Of a stretch of 17,258 bases of DNA, positions 6,738 through 13,867 are shown in pieces. Numbering within the stretch: the stretch's first letter is position 1; the number at the start of each line of letters is the position of its first letter. The translations under genes and the position numbers were made by a program. Origin of the DNA: Bacillota bacterium (GTDB taxonomy: Bacteria > Bacillota > Clostridia > Acetivibrionales > DSM-1351). The stretch is from assembly GCA_023397905.1 (NCBI GenBank), contig JAEWSZ010000149.1, forward strand, positions 1 through 17,258, given 5' to 3'. Below the pieces are notes generated by a model. That model was not told the origin of the DNA, did not search any database, and worked only from the letters and a program-made list of their open reading frames with translations.

Positions 6738-7634
6738 ATGAGGACTGTTGTTGCTAAAGAAAAACATGACGGGAAAAAAATAGATAAGGTTATATGGGAT
6801 TTCTATCCCGGACTTTCATCGGGAATGCTGTTCAAGGCTCTCCGAAAAAGGGATGTAAAGGTGAACGGCACCCGGGTCAAAGAGGATTATTCGGTTTCAG
6901 CCGGCGATACCATCGATATCTATATAATCGACGAGTACCTTATGGGCAAAGCCACCGACGGCTATTCTGTGGTATACGAAGACGACAATTTGCTGGTGGT
7001 AAACAAGGAACAGGGCATCCCTGTCCATCCCGACAAAAACCAGCAGGAAGCCACACTGATCCACAGGCTGCAAAGCATTTACGGAAGCGGAATCGCCCTG
7101 TGCCACAGGCTGGACCGGAATACCGGAGGGCTTGTGATACTGGCTAAAAATGCCCTGACACTGGATATCATGCTTGAAAAAATCAAAGACAGGGAAATCC
7201 AGAAATATTATACCTGTATAGTGTCGGGCACAATGGAAAAAAAGCAGGCTGAGCTTACGGATTACCTTGAAAAAAACGAAAAGCTCAGCAGAGTTTTCAT
7301 TTCTCACCAAAAGACGAGGGAGTCCCTTCAGATAGTGACCCGGTATAAGACCTTAAAAGCCCTGTCCGGGCTGAGCCTGCTGGAGGTGGAGCTGGTCACC
7401 GGCAGGACACACCAGATCAGGGCCCATCTGGCCTATTACGGGCATCCCATCATAGGCGACGGAAAGTATGGAAGAAATACCGAAAATAAGCGCTACAATG
7501 CCAGGTATCAACTGCTTTGCGCCAGCCGGCTCATATTCGCATTCAAAACCTCCGCAGGCCATCTGGATTATTTAAAGGACAGGGTAATTTCCATAGAACC
7601 GCCTTTCAGCCTGGAACAGTTTATTTCCTTATGA
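6738..7634 (+). CDS. RluA family pseudouridine synthase
   Basis: The 298-residue enzyme has an N-terminal S4-like RNA-binding domain (about 12-65, including LFKALRKRDVKVNGTRV) and an RluA catalytic domain from about 78 (VVYEDDNLLVVNKEQGIPVHP). The family motif HRLDRNTGGLVILAK places the catalytic Asp at about 126, and the C-terminal motif VTGRTHQIRAHLAYYGHPIIGD is intact. Such enzymes convert uridine to pseudouridine in 23S rRNA or tRNA; which position is modified cannot be told from sequence (RluC, RluD and other paralogues look alike). The start at 6738 has AGGGGA four bases upstream. The 3' end overlaps by 14 bases the end of the convergent SH3b-CAP gene. It is probably cytoplasmic and monocistronic. 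Confidence 0.93.
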   Translation: MRTVVAKEKHDGKKIDKVIWDFYPGLSSGMLFKALRKRDVKVNGTRVKEDYSVSAGDTIDIYIIDEYLMGKATDGYSVVYEDDNLLVVNKEQGIPVHPDKNQQEATLIHRLQSIYGSGIALCHRLDRNTGGLVILAKNALTLDIMLEKIKDREIQKYYTCIVSGTMEKKQAELTDYLEKNEKLSRVFISHQKTRESLQIVTRYKTLKALSGLSLLEVELVTGRTHQIRAHLAYYGHPIIGDGKYGRNTENKRYNARYQLLCASRLIFAFKTSAGHLDYLKDRVISIEPPFSLEQFISL

Positions 7635-8430
7635 ACATTTCAACATACAGCCTGCCGTATACGGGGCTGTCCGCAATGCCTATGCCCGTATGGGTAAATT
7701 TGTCGTTGTAAATATTGTTGCTGCTGTCATTGAGCCATGCCTTGACCGCTTTTTCGGCAGACTGGTTCCCGGCTATGTCCTCCCCTGCGGTGCTGAATTT
7801 TATCCCGTATTTTTTCATCATGTCAAAGGGAGTGCCGTAATATGCCGATGTATGGCTGAAATAGCCGTTGGTTTTCATATCTGCGGCCTTCAGCCTGGCG
7901 ATTTTCATAAGCCCGGCGTCAAACTGGAGAGCTTTCAGGCCCTTGTCCTTTCTCTCTTTATTCACCAGGTCCAAGAGCTCCTGCTCGTCCTTTGATACGT
8001 CCTTGACCTGTTCCGCCACAGTCTGTGTATCCGCCGCAGCCGTGGAAGGCTTTGCCGCGGACGCCGGTTTTGCACCTGAAGTGCTTGCCGCCTTGTCCAG
8101 CTTGAGGTATTGCGCCGATATGGAGCCCACATTTCCGTTTGCGCCCACATATACGGCATACCAGTTGCCCAGCTTGCCCATTACTGTCACCTTCTGATCC
8201 TTTTTTAGCTTGCAGATAATATCAAAAGTGGTAGCAGGGCCGTTGCGCAGATTCACATCCGCCGCGGTTACGGTTCCCGAGCTGGAATCCACTTTTTGAT
8301 AAGCTTCCGCCGCGTCCGCCATATATTGAAATTCGCCCATGGGAGTTCCCATGGGGATTCCCGCAGGACTAAATGTAAAAACAGAGATTAAAACCGCAGA
8401 CGTTATGGCAAATATTATCTTTCTTTTCAT
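7621..8430 (-). CDS. Secreted SH3b plus CAP (SCP/YkwD-type) domain protein
   Basis: The 269-residue protein begins with an export signal (MKRKIIFAITSAVLISVFTF). A bacterial SH3 domain follows at about 53-111 (VTAADVNLRNGPATTFDIICKL; WYAVYVG), then an Ala/Ser/Pro/Thr-rich linker (112-138), then a CAP domain (about 146-269). The CAP domain keeps the usual four cavity residues: His193 in YFSHTS, Glu217 in AGEDIAG, His247 in FTHTGIG and Glu264 in YVEMF. The common GHRxNIL motif after the AWLN segment is replaced by DSSNNIYNDKF, which is atypical. SH3b modules often bind peptidoglycan, so a cell-wall-associated role is plausible; bacterial CAP proteins have no single known activity. GGAGGGG precedes the ATG at 8430 by a few bases. 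The leader contains a small GCCGG/CCGGC hairpin at 8459-8473. Confidence 0.88.
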   Translation of the reverse strand: MKRKIIFAITSAVLISVFTFSPAGIPMGTPMGEFQYMADAAEAYQKVDSSSGTVTAADVNLRNGPATTFDIICKLKKDQKVTVMGKLGNWYAVYVGANGNVGSISAQYLKLDKAASTSGAKPASAAKPSTAAADTQTVAEQVKDVSKDEQELLDLVNKERKDKGLKALQFDAGLMKIARLKAADMKTNGYFSHTSAYYGTPFDMMKKYGIKFSTAGEDIAGNQSAEKAVKAWLNDSSNNIYNDKFTHTGIGIADSPVYGRLYVEMFIRK

Positions 8431-8481
8431 AAAACCCCTCCATTCAATACTTTAAAGTGCCGGATTTACCGGCTATTTAAA

Positions 8482-8524
8482 AATAGCACCGCATTCCTAG
8501 AAATTTATGGAATACGATGCTATT
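8482..8524 (-). terminator. Rho-independent-type terminator of the sugar operon
   Basis: Transcribed from the - strand, arms of 16 bases (8509-8524 and 8482-8497) pair over their full length with two G-U wobbles around an 11-base loop. The second arm runs straight into a U-tract (TATTTTTAAAT). It begins 26 bases after the stop of the glycosidase-like gene at 8551. Read from the + strand the two wobbles become C-A mismatches, so the structure favours leftward transcripts. A second small hairpin (8459-8473) follows. Confidence 0.65.
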
Positions 8525-8550
8525 AGTATTGACAGGTTTTATATAATTAT

Positions 8551-9939
8551 TTACATTTTCTGAGAAATATTATGACTTTCTCCGGGCTGCACTTCCACCT
8601 CTATATATGAAAGTGCATTGCCCATTGCATCCGTTTCCGCGGCTGCTCCGGTCTTTTTTCCGTTATGGTACAGGAAGTCTGAAGCACCGCGAAAAACAGC
8701 CTTCCACCTTATGCTCTCCCCGGAGCGGCTGCAAATTTCAGTACTGTCCGGACCGGCATGTTTTACTGACAGCAGGTTGTTGAATATGGGCAGCGCCTTT
8801 ATTTCAGCCCACGCAACCTGGTCATTCAGATTTGACAGCGTGGAAACCTTGCTCCTGCCGGTGGGGTTTATTCCCATAAGGCCTGTGACATAGGAGGATA
8901 CCGTGCAGAAGGAAACCTCCGGATACTCCCGCCTTTCAAGGGCGGGATCAATCAGTTTCAGAAGCGCTTTATAGGCTTCATCCCTGAATCCGTACCGGTA
9001 ATACATCTCCGGAACATGCGACATGCCTTCCACATTCATGGAACCTCCCTTATTTTTTATAGTGTCCCTGATTGCCTGTTCAAGCTTTTCCCCCGAGGTT
9101 ACAATGCCGTAAAGCAGCGGCAGGAAATTGGCCTCGCTGTAGTATTCCTCATAAAAGGAACGGTCCTGCCTCATGGCCCCGTAAAATCTCTTTTCCTTCT
9201 CATTCCACCATTCCTTCTGGTAGTAGCCGGACAACTGCTCCGCCTTTTTCACATACTCTTCCGCGATGCCGGGTTGGCCGGCGTATTTCAGCATCTGAGC
9301 ATAGCTCATCAGGCCGCCGTACTGGACGGCGATCATGTCTCCGGCCAGGAGATAATTCAGGTCGGATTCATTGTAAGAGGCTATACCCCTTCTTCCATAT
9401 CCGGAATAGTGCTCCGGTATCCCGTCACCGTCCTTGTCCCAGGTATTTATATATTCGCAGAACGACTTGCTGTAAAAATTTTTGTATACCGGGTCCTTCA
9501 GATAACTTTCGTCCCCCGTCCACAGATACTGGAGAAAGCAGGCCCTGATCAGGTCGAAATTGGCCGGAAGGTTGTACCAGAAATCCTCGTCGCCGGTATA
9601 ATCCACAGGCGTCGGCTTCCCCTCGTTTGTTATTTCCCAGTAAGTGCAGTAGTCCCTTGAAGCGCTTATATTTTTGACAAACTGGTCCAGCATATTTTTT
9701 GTATGCTGTCTGAGGCCCAGGATACCGGCCGCCGTGCTCTGATGGGAAACATCCCTCATGCAGAAGGAAGCCCTGCCCGGCAGCGCCGCCTCATACCACA
9801 GCCCCACAGGATCTTCTCCGAAATGGGCATATTCCAGCGCCTGTTTTTTCGCCCATTCAAAGCCCTCATCCAGATAATTATTTGAAGATTTAAACGATAC
9901 CTTACCCGCATTCTGCTTCAGTTCAGTAAAATTTGTCAT
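8551..9939 (-). CDS. Predicted cytoplasmic alpha/alpha-barrel glycoside hydrolase, family uncertain
   Basis: The protein is 462 residues with no signal peptide. Alternating helices with aromatic and acidic loop motifs suggest a six-hairpin (alpha/alpha) barrel. Key blocks are LPGRASFCMRDVSHQS (53-68), with an Arg-Asp pair typical of catalytic loops in such enzymes; FWYNLPANFDLIRACFLQYLWTGD (about 120-143) and WDKDGDGIPEH (167-177); YSEANFLPLLYGI (about 267-279); and EYPEVSFCTVSSYVTGLMG (338-356). The last 70 residues look like a beta accessory module. I cannot place it in a named GH family; it might act on rhamnosides, uronides or another glycan. It is last in the operon, 27 bases after the permease gene, and is followed by a terminator. 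A cytoplasmic enzyme beside an importer implies an imported oligosaccharide. AAGGAGGGG precedes the ATG at 9939. Confidence 0.75.
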   Translation of the reverse strand: MTNFTELKQNAGKVSFKSSNNYLDEGFEWAKKQALEYAHFGEDPVGLWYEAALPGRASFCMRDVSHQSTAAGILGLRQHTKNMLDQFVKNISASRDYCTYWEITNEGKPTPVDYTGDEDFWYNLPANFDLIRACFLQYLWTGDESYLKDPVYKNFYSKSFCEYINTWDKDGDGIPEHYSGYGRRGIASYNESDLNYLLAGDMIAVQYGGLMSYAQMLKYAGQPGIAEEYVKKAEQLSGYYQKEWWNEKEKRFYGAMRQDRSFYEEYYSEANFLPLLYGIVTSGEKLEQAIRDTIKNKGGSMNVEGMSHVPEMYYRYGFRDEAYKALLKLIDPALERREYPEVSFCTVSSYVTGLMGINPTGRSKVSTLSNLNDQVAWAEIKALPIFNNLLSVKHAGPDSTEICSRSGESIRWKAVFRGASDFLYHNGKKTGAAAETDAMGNALSYIEVEVQPGESHNISQKM

Positions 9940-9966
9940 GGTCCGCCCCTCCTTTTCTGTATGCTC

Positions 9967-10863
9967 TTATCCTTTAACGGCTCCTATTGTGATACCCCCG
10001 ATAAAATACTTCTGGAAAAACGGATATATGAATAAAATGGGAAGCGTGACTGTTATAGTTGTCGCCGCCCTCAATGTGACCGTAGACATATTCCTGAATC
10101 TCTGGTACTGGAGCTGGGCATCCCTGAGCTCCTGCTGGCCCTGGACCTCGTTCAGCAGCCTGTTCAGCATTATCTGAAGGTTATCCCATTTTCTGTTGGA
10201 ATTGTACAGCTGTACGTCAAACCAGGAGTTCCACTGGCTGACCCCCACATAAATGGCTATGCATGCGAACACGGGAAGCGATATGGGGGCGATTATCTGG
10301 AAAAATATCCTCAGCTCTCCCGCACCGTCCAGCGACGCCGATTCGCTCAGGGCTTCCGGTATGTCCTGTATATATGACGCGATTATAAGCATATAATATG
10401 CATTTAAAATGGAGGGAATCCAGTATACATGGAAGCTGTTTGTAAGGTGAAGCTTTAATATCAGCAGGTATGTGGGTATAAGCCCTCCTCCGAAATACAT
10501 GGTGATTATGAATATTATTCTCATGAATCTCCGTCCGGAAAAATTCCTCACGCTGACCACATATGCCAGCAGACCGGTGCCCAGAAGGCAGGTGACTGTT
10601 CCCACTACTACTCTCATAACGGATACCACAGCCCCCCGGAGCAGATTTTTATTTTCCAGCATATATGAATATGATTCCAGAGAAAATTTTCTCGGCCAGA
10701 AATAAATCCCGCCTCTTACAGCGTCTACACCGTCGTTTAGTGATATGGCAAGCAGATTTATGAAGGGATACACCATGAAAAGTGCGAAAATTATCATAAA
10801 CAATATGTTTGCCAGATCAAATGCCCTGCTTCCAAGGCTGCTTTTATAATATTTCTTGTTCAT
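9967..10863 (-). CDS. Carbohydrate ABC transporter permease, YtcP/LplC-like
   Basis: The 298-residue inner-membrane protein has six membrane spans and a binding-protein-dependent transport domain. The cytoplasmic EAA loop is clear at about 170-197 (EALSESASLDGAGELRIFF, then a Pro pair spaced as usual). The C-terminus PILFIYPFFQKYFIGGITIGAVKG is the standard ending of MalG-type sugar permeases, where the last residues reach the ATPase. The N-terminal region (ANILFMIIFALFMVYPFINLLAISLND) matches the YtcP/LplC subgroup, which pairs with LplB-type permeases and large lipoprotein binding proteins. It forms the pore with the upstream gene product, 40 bases away. The enzyme gene follows 27 bases downstream. 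GAGGGG lies about eight bases before the ATG. No ATP-binding subunit gene is present in the locus. Confidence 0.93.
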   Translation of the reverse strand: MNKKYYKSSLGSRAFDLANILFMIIFALFMVYPFINLLAISLNDGVDAVRGGIYFWPRKFSLESYSYMLENKNLLRGAVVSVMRVVVGTVTCLLGTGLLAYVVSVRNFSGRRFMRIIFIITMYFGGGLIPTYLLILKLHLTNSFHVYWIPSILNAYYMLIIASYIQDIPEALSESASLDGAGELRIFFQIIAPISLPVFACIAIYVGVSQWNSWFDVQLYNSNRKWDNLQIMLNRLLNEVQGQQELRDAQLQYQRFRNMSTVTLRAATTITVTLPILFIYPFFQKYFIGGITIGAVKG

Positions 10864-10903
10864 ATCCCATACCCCTCAAATTTTGTGAAATTCCATGAAA
10901 GCT

Positions 10904-11875
10904 CTATATTATGGACAATCCCATAGCCTTTTTGGATATCTTGTTGGTAAGCAGCACCAACCCCAGGCCTATGACTGATTTCATCAGACCCACGGCAGTA
11001 CCGTAGGAATATCTGCCCAGCTGAACACCGAATCTATATGCATAGGTATCAATAACATCCCAGAATTCTCTTGTTTGCGCATTACCGATAAGCAGCTGCT
11101 GTTCAAAGCCCGCATTCAATATGCCTCCTATGCCCAGTATCCATAGAAGTACTATTGTGGGCCTGATTCCCGGCAGGATTATGTGCCATATGGCCCCGAA
11201 CCTGCCCAGCCCGTCAACCGCTCCCGCCTGATACAGTTCCTCATCAATACCGGCGATTGCCGATAGATATATGATTGTTGACCATCCAATGCCTTTCCAA
11301 ATGTTTGCGGCAGTTATTATGGTCCAGAAATATTTTCCTTCACCCAGATAGGATATGGGCGTATTCAAAATCCCCAATCTCAGCAGCATGTCGTTAAGAA
11401 TGCCGTCATTGCCCAGAAAGCTGTATAAAAGGCTTGCAGCCACTACCCATGATATGAAATAGGGTAAATACGAGATGGACTGCACGATTTTTTTAAAGTA
11501 TCTGTTTCCTAATTCATTAAAAAGGATTGCCAGTATTATGGGCGCTGGAAATCCGATCAATAAGTTCAAACCGCTTATTACCAGAGTATTTCTCATTATT
11601 ATTCCGAAATCCGGCGATGTAAAAAATTCAATAAACCATTTAAAGCCGACCCAATGGCTGCTGAAAATTTCCTTGCCCGGCATATAATCCACAAAGGACA
11701 TCAGTACTCCGTACATTGGATAGTAGGCGAATATTCCCACCCATATGATCATTGGAATGGCTATGAGCCATAGCTCCTTTTCCCGCTTCAGCCGCCTGAA
11801 CAGCAGTCTGAATTTTGATTTGCCGTTTTGGCCGGCGCTATTCATAAGTATACCGTTTGCTGCGTTTTTACTCAT
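10904..11875 (-). CDS. Carbohydrate ABC transporter permease, LplB-like
   Basis: From the ATG at 11875 the protein is 323 residues with six membrane spans and a transport permease domain of the MalF-like class. The N-terminal block (LIAIPMIIWVGIFAYYPMYGVLMSF) is typical of LplB/polysaccharide-type permeases, and the EAA loop lies at about 212-239 (EELYQAGAVDGLGRFGAIWH, IILPGIRP). It also has the common NELGNRYFKKIVQSISYLPYF segment. The longest open frame begins with TTG at 11932, but that codon lies within a stable hairpin and has no binding site; the ATG at 11875 has GGGGGAC five bases upstream. It pairs with the downstream permease. The long stem-loop at 11913-11986 separates it from the binding-protein gene, a place where such operons often control relative expression. 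Confidence 0.92.
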   Translation of the reverse strand: MSKNAANGILMNSAGQNGKSKFRLLFRRLKREKELWLIAIPMIIWVGIFAYYPMYGVLMSFVDYMPGKEIFSSHWVGFKWFIEFFTSPDFGIIMRNTLVISGLNLLIGFPAPIILAILFNELGNRYFKKIVQSISYLPYFISWVVAASLLYSFLGNDGILNDMLLRLGILNTPISYLGEGKYFWTIITAANIWKGIGWSTIIYLSAIAGIDEELYQAGAVDGLGRFGAIWHIILPGIRPTIVLLWILGIGGILNAGFEQQLLIGNAQTREFWDVIDTYAYRFGVQLGRYSYGTAVGLMKSVIGLGLVLLTNKISKKAMGLSII

Positions 11876-11912
11876 TTTCTGTCCCCCATTCCGGATGCCG
11901 TACGCTTTTTCA

Positions 11913-11986
11913 GTTGACAACGGGTGCTGCAAAATAAGTAAACCCGCATATTGAATTTACTTATTTGCAATACCCGTTCCGTCAAC
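11913..11986 (-). promoter_or_regulatory. Long intercistronic stem-loop between binding-protein and permease genes
   Basis: Reading the - strand, GTTGAC, AACGGGT and TGCAAATAAGTAAA pair with TTTACTTATTTTGCA, ACCCGTT and GTCAAC, giving roughly 27 base pairs broken by a two-base bulge, a 2x2 mismatch and a single-base bulge, with a short AT-rich loop. It starts about 22 bases after the stop of the solute-binding protein gene. No U-tract follows (TGAAAAAGCG), so it is unlikely to be a simple terminator. The best reading is an mRNA-stabilising or processing element, as between malE and malF, that keeps the binding protein more abundant than the permeases. Confidence 0.7.
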
Positions 11987-12007
11987 CGCTTTAATAACCG
12001 TCAGATA

Positions 12008-13672
12008 TTACTTCCAGGCTTCAAGTTTTTTCTTGTACTCGTCAGTTCTGAATTTTTCTATGTCGTGGAGCCCGGCCTTGTTCATCTTGTCTTTGAGTTC
12101 GTTGAAGTTGGCGACACATTCCGCTTCCGTCTTGCTCAATACCGCTTTTGCCCAGCCGGTTTTGATGGAATCCGTTATCTGCTGGTTTACAGGAGTCAGA
12201 GGATTTTCAGGCGAAAATGTAACCCTTCTGGAAGTGCTGTCCCATACGGTGTCTTTAAGATTGTCAATGAACATTTTCTTCCATTTTACGTCGTCGTTAA
12301 AGTTCTGATCATACCAGCAAACGCTCTTGTTGTCGTCTGCAAGAGGCGACTGCTGAACTCCGAACCAGTATTGGGTTGGCCCCAACAGGTCGTGCTTGGG
12401 GTAATCATATGTTCCGCCGATGATACCTGATTTTGAAGCTTCATCAAAGCTCCACTTCCCGTCGCCGTCATATTTCCAGTTTGAATCGGGAGTGTTTGGC
12501 ACTCCCCAGGATACCAGTCTTGTACCTATGGGAGTCATTGTAAAGTCTATAAATTTAACTATGTCCTCAGTTGTCTTGCACTTGTCTGTTATTACGGTGT
12601 AGTTCCATCCGAAGGTATCCTTTGGAGCAAGATAAGCCTGTTCCGCTTCAGGCGCTTTAATTTTTATCTGTACATAGCGCTGTTCCTCTGTCCAGTTGGG
12701 GTTGTCCTTCTGCCATACTTCGTGACCTGCGTTTGAGCTTTCCCATTGATTTCCGATATGTCCCATTATTCTCTCATTTGAGAACTTGGTCTTCCAGTCG
12801 TCATATTTATTGATGAAAGCATCGGGATCAAGCATGCCTTCCCTGTAAAATCTATTGTAATACTTTGTGAATTCCAGACCTTCCGGAGTGTTGAGCCAGT
12901 GGGTGAGATTGTGGTCGGCGTCCTCTTTATAGCCGTCCTTCAGGCCCCATATGCCGGCAATGGTTTCGATATTGCAGTTTTCATTCCAGGAAATAGCGTA
13001 TGCCTTTTCCCCTTTTGAGTTTTTGGGATGCTGCTCCAGCATCTGCTTCAGAACGTTGTAGTAATCGTCCGGGGTCTCTATTTTGGGAGAGCCCATTGCG
13101 TTATACCAATCCCACCTTATATGAGCACATCTGTCAGGCAGCGGAAGCAATCCCCAGCCTCTCGGGATACCATACAGCTTTCCGTCCCCGTCCAGATACC
13201 TCTGGTACATGTCTCCCAGCGCAGTTTTTATATCACCGCCCACCTTATCCACAACGGATGTGAGGTCCTGTATCTTGCCCTGGGATTTCCACTTGGCAAG
13301 GTTGTCATCATTCATTGCCATTATCACATCGGGATAATCGTCCGACGCCAGCATGAGGTTCAATTTTTCATTGGGATCCATGTCCAACTGTATTTTATTG
13401 AGTTTTACGTTGAACTTTTCGAGGAAATATTTGTTTATTAATTCGGTATTTTTAGCAACTGTATCAGGATTGTTTTTGTCTGCCTGGAACACGTTTATTT
13501 CCAGAGTCTTTTCAGGAACTGCCCAACCGTATTCATTTACATTTTTCTGAGCGGAGTTTGCCGCTGTGGAAGATGTTCCCGCTGTTTCATTTGCGCTCCC
13601 CTTACTGCCGCACCCTGTAACCAGAGTTGTAAGTATGGTGAGGATCATTACCATAGAAATAATTTTCTTCAT
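12008..13672 (-). CDS. Lipoprotein extracellular solute-binding protein of a carbohydrate ABC transporter (LplA-like)
   Basis: The 554-residue protein has a lipoprotein signal peptide (KKIISMVMILTILTTLV) with lipobox VTGC and the modified Cys at 21, followed by a Ser/Thr/Asn-rich tether (22-46). The body has the large family-1 binding-protein pattern: LEINVFQADKNN at the first strand, KYFLEKFNVKLNKI, then LMLASDDYPDVIMAMNDDNL, and aromatic residues (GIPRGWGLLPLP, WGVPNTPDSNW, QYWFGVQQSP) suitable for stacking on sugar rings. Length above 500 is normal for partners of LplB/YtcP-type permeases. It captures a saccharide outside the membrane. AGGAGG precedes the ATG at 13672 by five bases. It is the first transporter gene of the operon, 195 bases downstream of the sensor regulator gene. 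The ligand cannot be read from sequence. Confidence 0.93.
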   Translation of the reverse strand: MKKIISMVMILTILTTLVTGCGSKGSANETAGTSSTAANSAQKNVNEYGWAVPEKTLEINVFQADKNNPDTVAKNTELINKYFLEKFNVKLNKIQLDMDPNEKLNLMLASDDYPDVIMAMNDDNLAKWKSQGKIQDLTSVVDKVGGDIKTALGDMYQRYLDGDGKLYGIPRGWGLLPLPDRCAHIRWDWYNAMGSPKIETPDDYYNVLKQMLEQHPKNSKGEKAYAISWNENCNIETIAGIWGLKDGYKEDADHNLTHWLNTPEGLEFTKYYNRFYREGMLDPDAFINKYDDWKTKFSNERIMGHIGNQWESSNAGHEVWQKDNPNWTEEQRYVQIKIKAPEAEQAYLAPKDTFGWNYTVITDKCKTTEDIVKFIDFTMTPIGTRLVSWGVPNTPDSNWKYDGDGKWSFDEASKSGIIGGTYDYPKHDLLGPTQYWFGVQQSPLADDNKSVCWYDQNFNDDVKWKKMFIDNLKDTVWDSTSRRVTFSPENPLTPVNQQITDSIKTGWAKAVLSKTEAECVANFNELKDKMNKAGLHDIEKFRTDEYKKKLEAWK

Positions 13673-13712
13673 GTTTTCCTCCTGTCATTTTATGCATTTA
13701 ATACTTTTTTCA

Positions 13713-13733
13713 CGGACAAGGCGCCTTTATCCG
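13713..13733 (-). promoter_or_regulatory. Leader hairpin upstream of the binding-protein gene
   Basis: CGGACAAGGC and GCCTTTATCCG (13713-13733) can fold, on the - strand transcript, into a stem of about eight pairs with one G-U pair, one bulge and a GCGC loop. It ends about 40 bases before the start codon at 13672. No U-tract follows directly. It may protect the 5' end of the transporter mRNA. It contains the 10-bp palindrome AAGGCGCCTT, which could instead be a protein-binding site. Confidence 0.3.
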
Positions 13734-13806
13734 CTTCTGTATCCTATTAAAGCATCAGGTATGCCTGCGCAACAGAGTAATTTTTTATTTTCGTCATAAT
13801 AATAAC

Positions 13807-13821
13807 TTTGTACTATACAAA
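13807..13821. repeat. Operator-like inverted repeat in the AT-rich region before the transporter operon
   Basis: TTTGTA - CTA - TACAAA is a perfect 6-bp dyad with a 3-base centre. It lies about 135 bases upstream of the binding-protein start codon in a very AT-rich stretch (about 13780-13866) that should contain the operon promoter. No clear -35/-10 pair could be chosen there. It may be a binding site for one of the two AraC-type regulators, or for another factor. AraC proteins often prefer direct repeats, which makes the link tentative. Confidence 0.3.
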
Positions 13822-13867
13822 TCTCTTTTATATTATTTTTCGATTTTTATATGATTTTTTAAATGCA

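Noticed and set aside
9016..9660. Open frame of 214 codons on the + strand
   Set aside because: It is antisense to the glycosidase-like gene, whose frame shows clear protein motifs; it has no ribosome binding site.
11876..11932. TTG-initiated N-terminal extension of the LplB-like permease
   Set aside because: The TTG lies in the long hairpin and lacks a binding site; the ATG at 11875 has GGGGGAC at good spacing and gives a normal family length.
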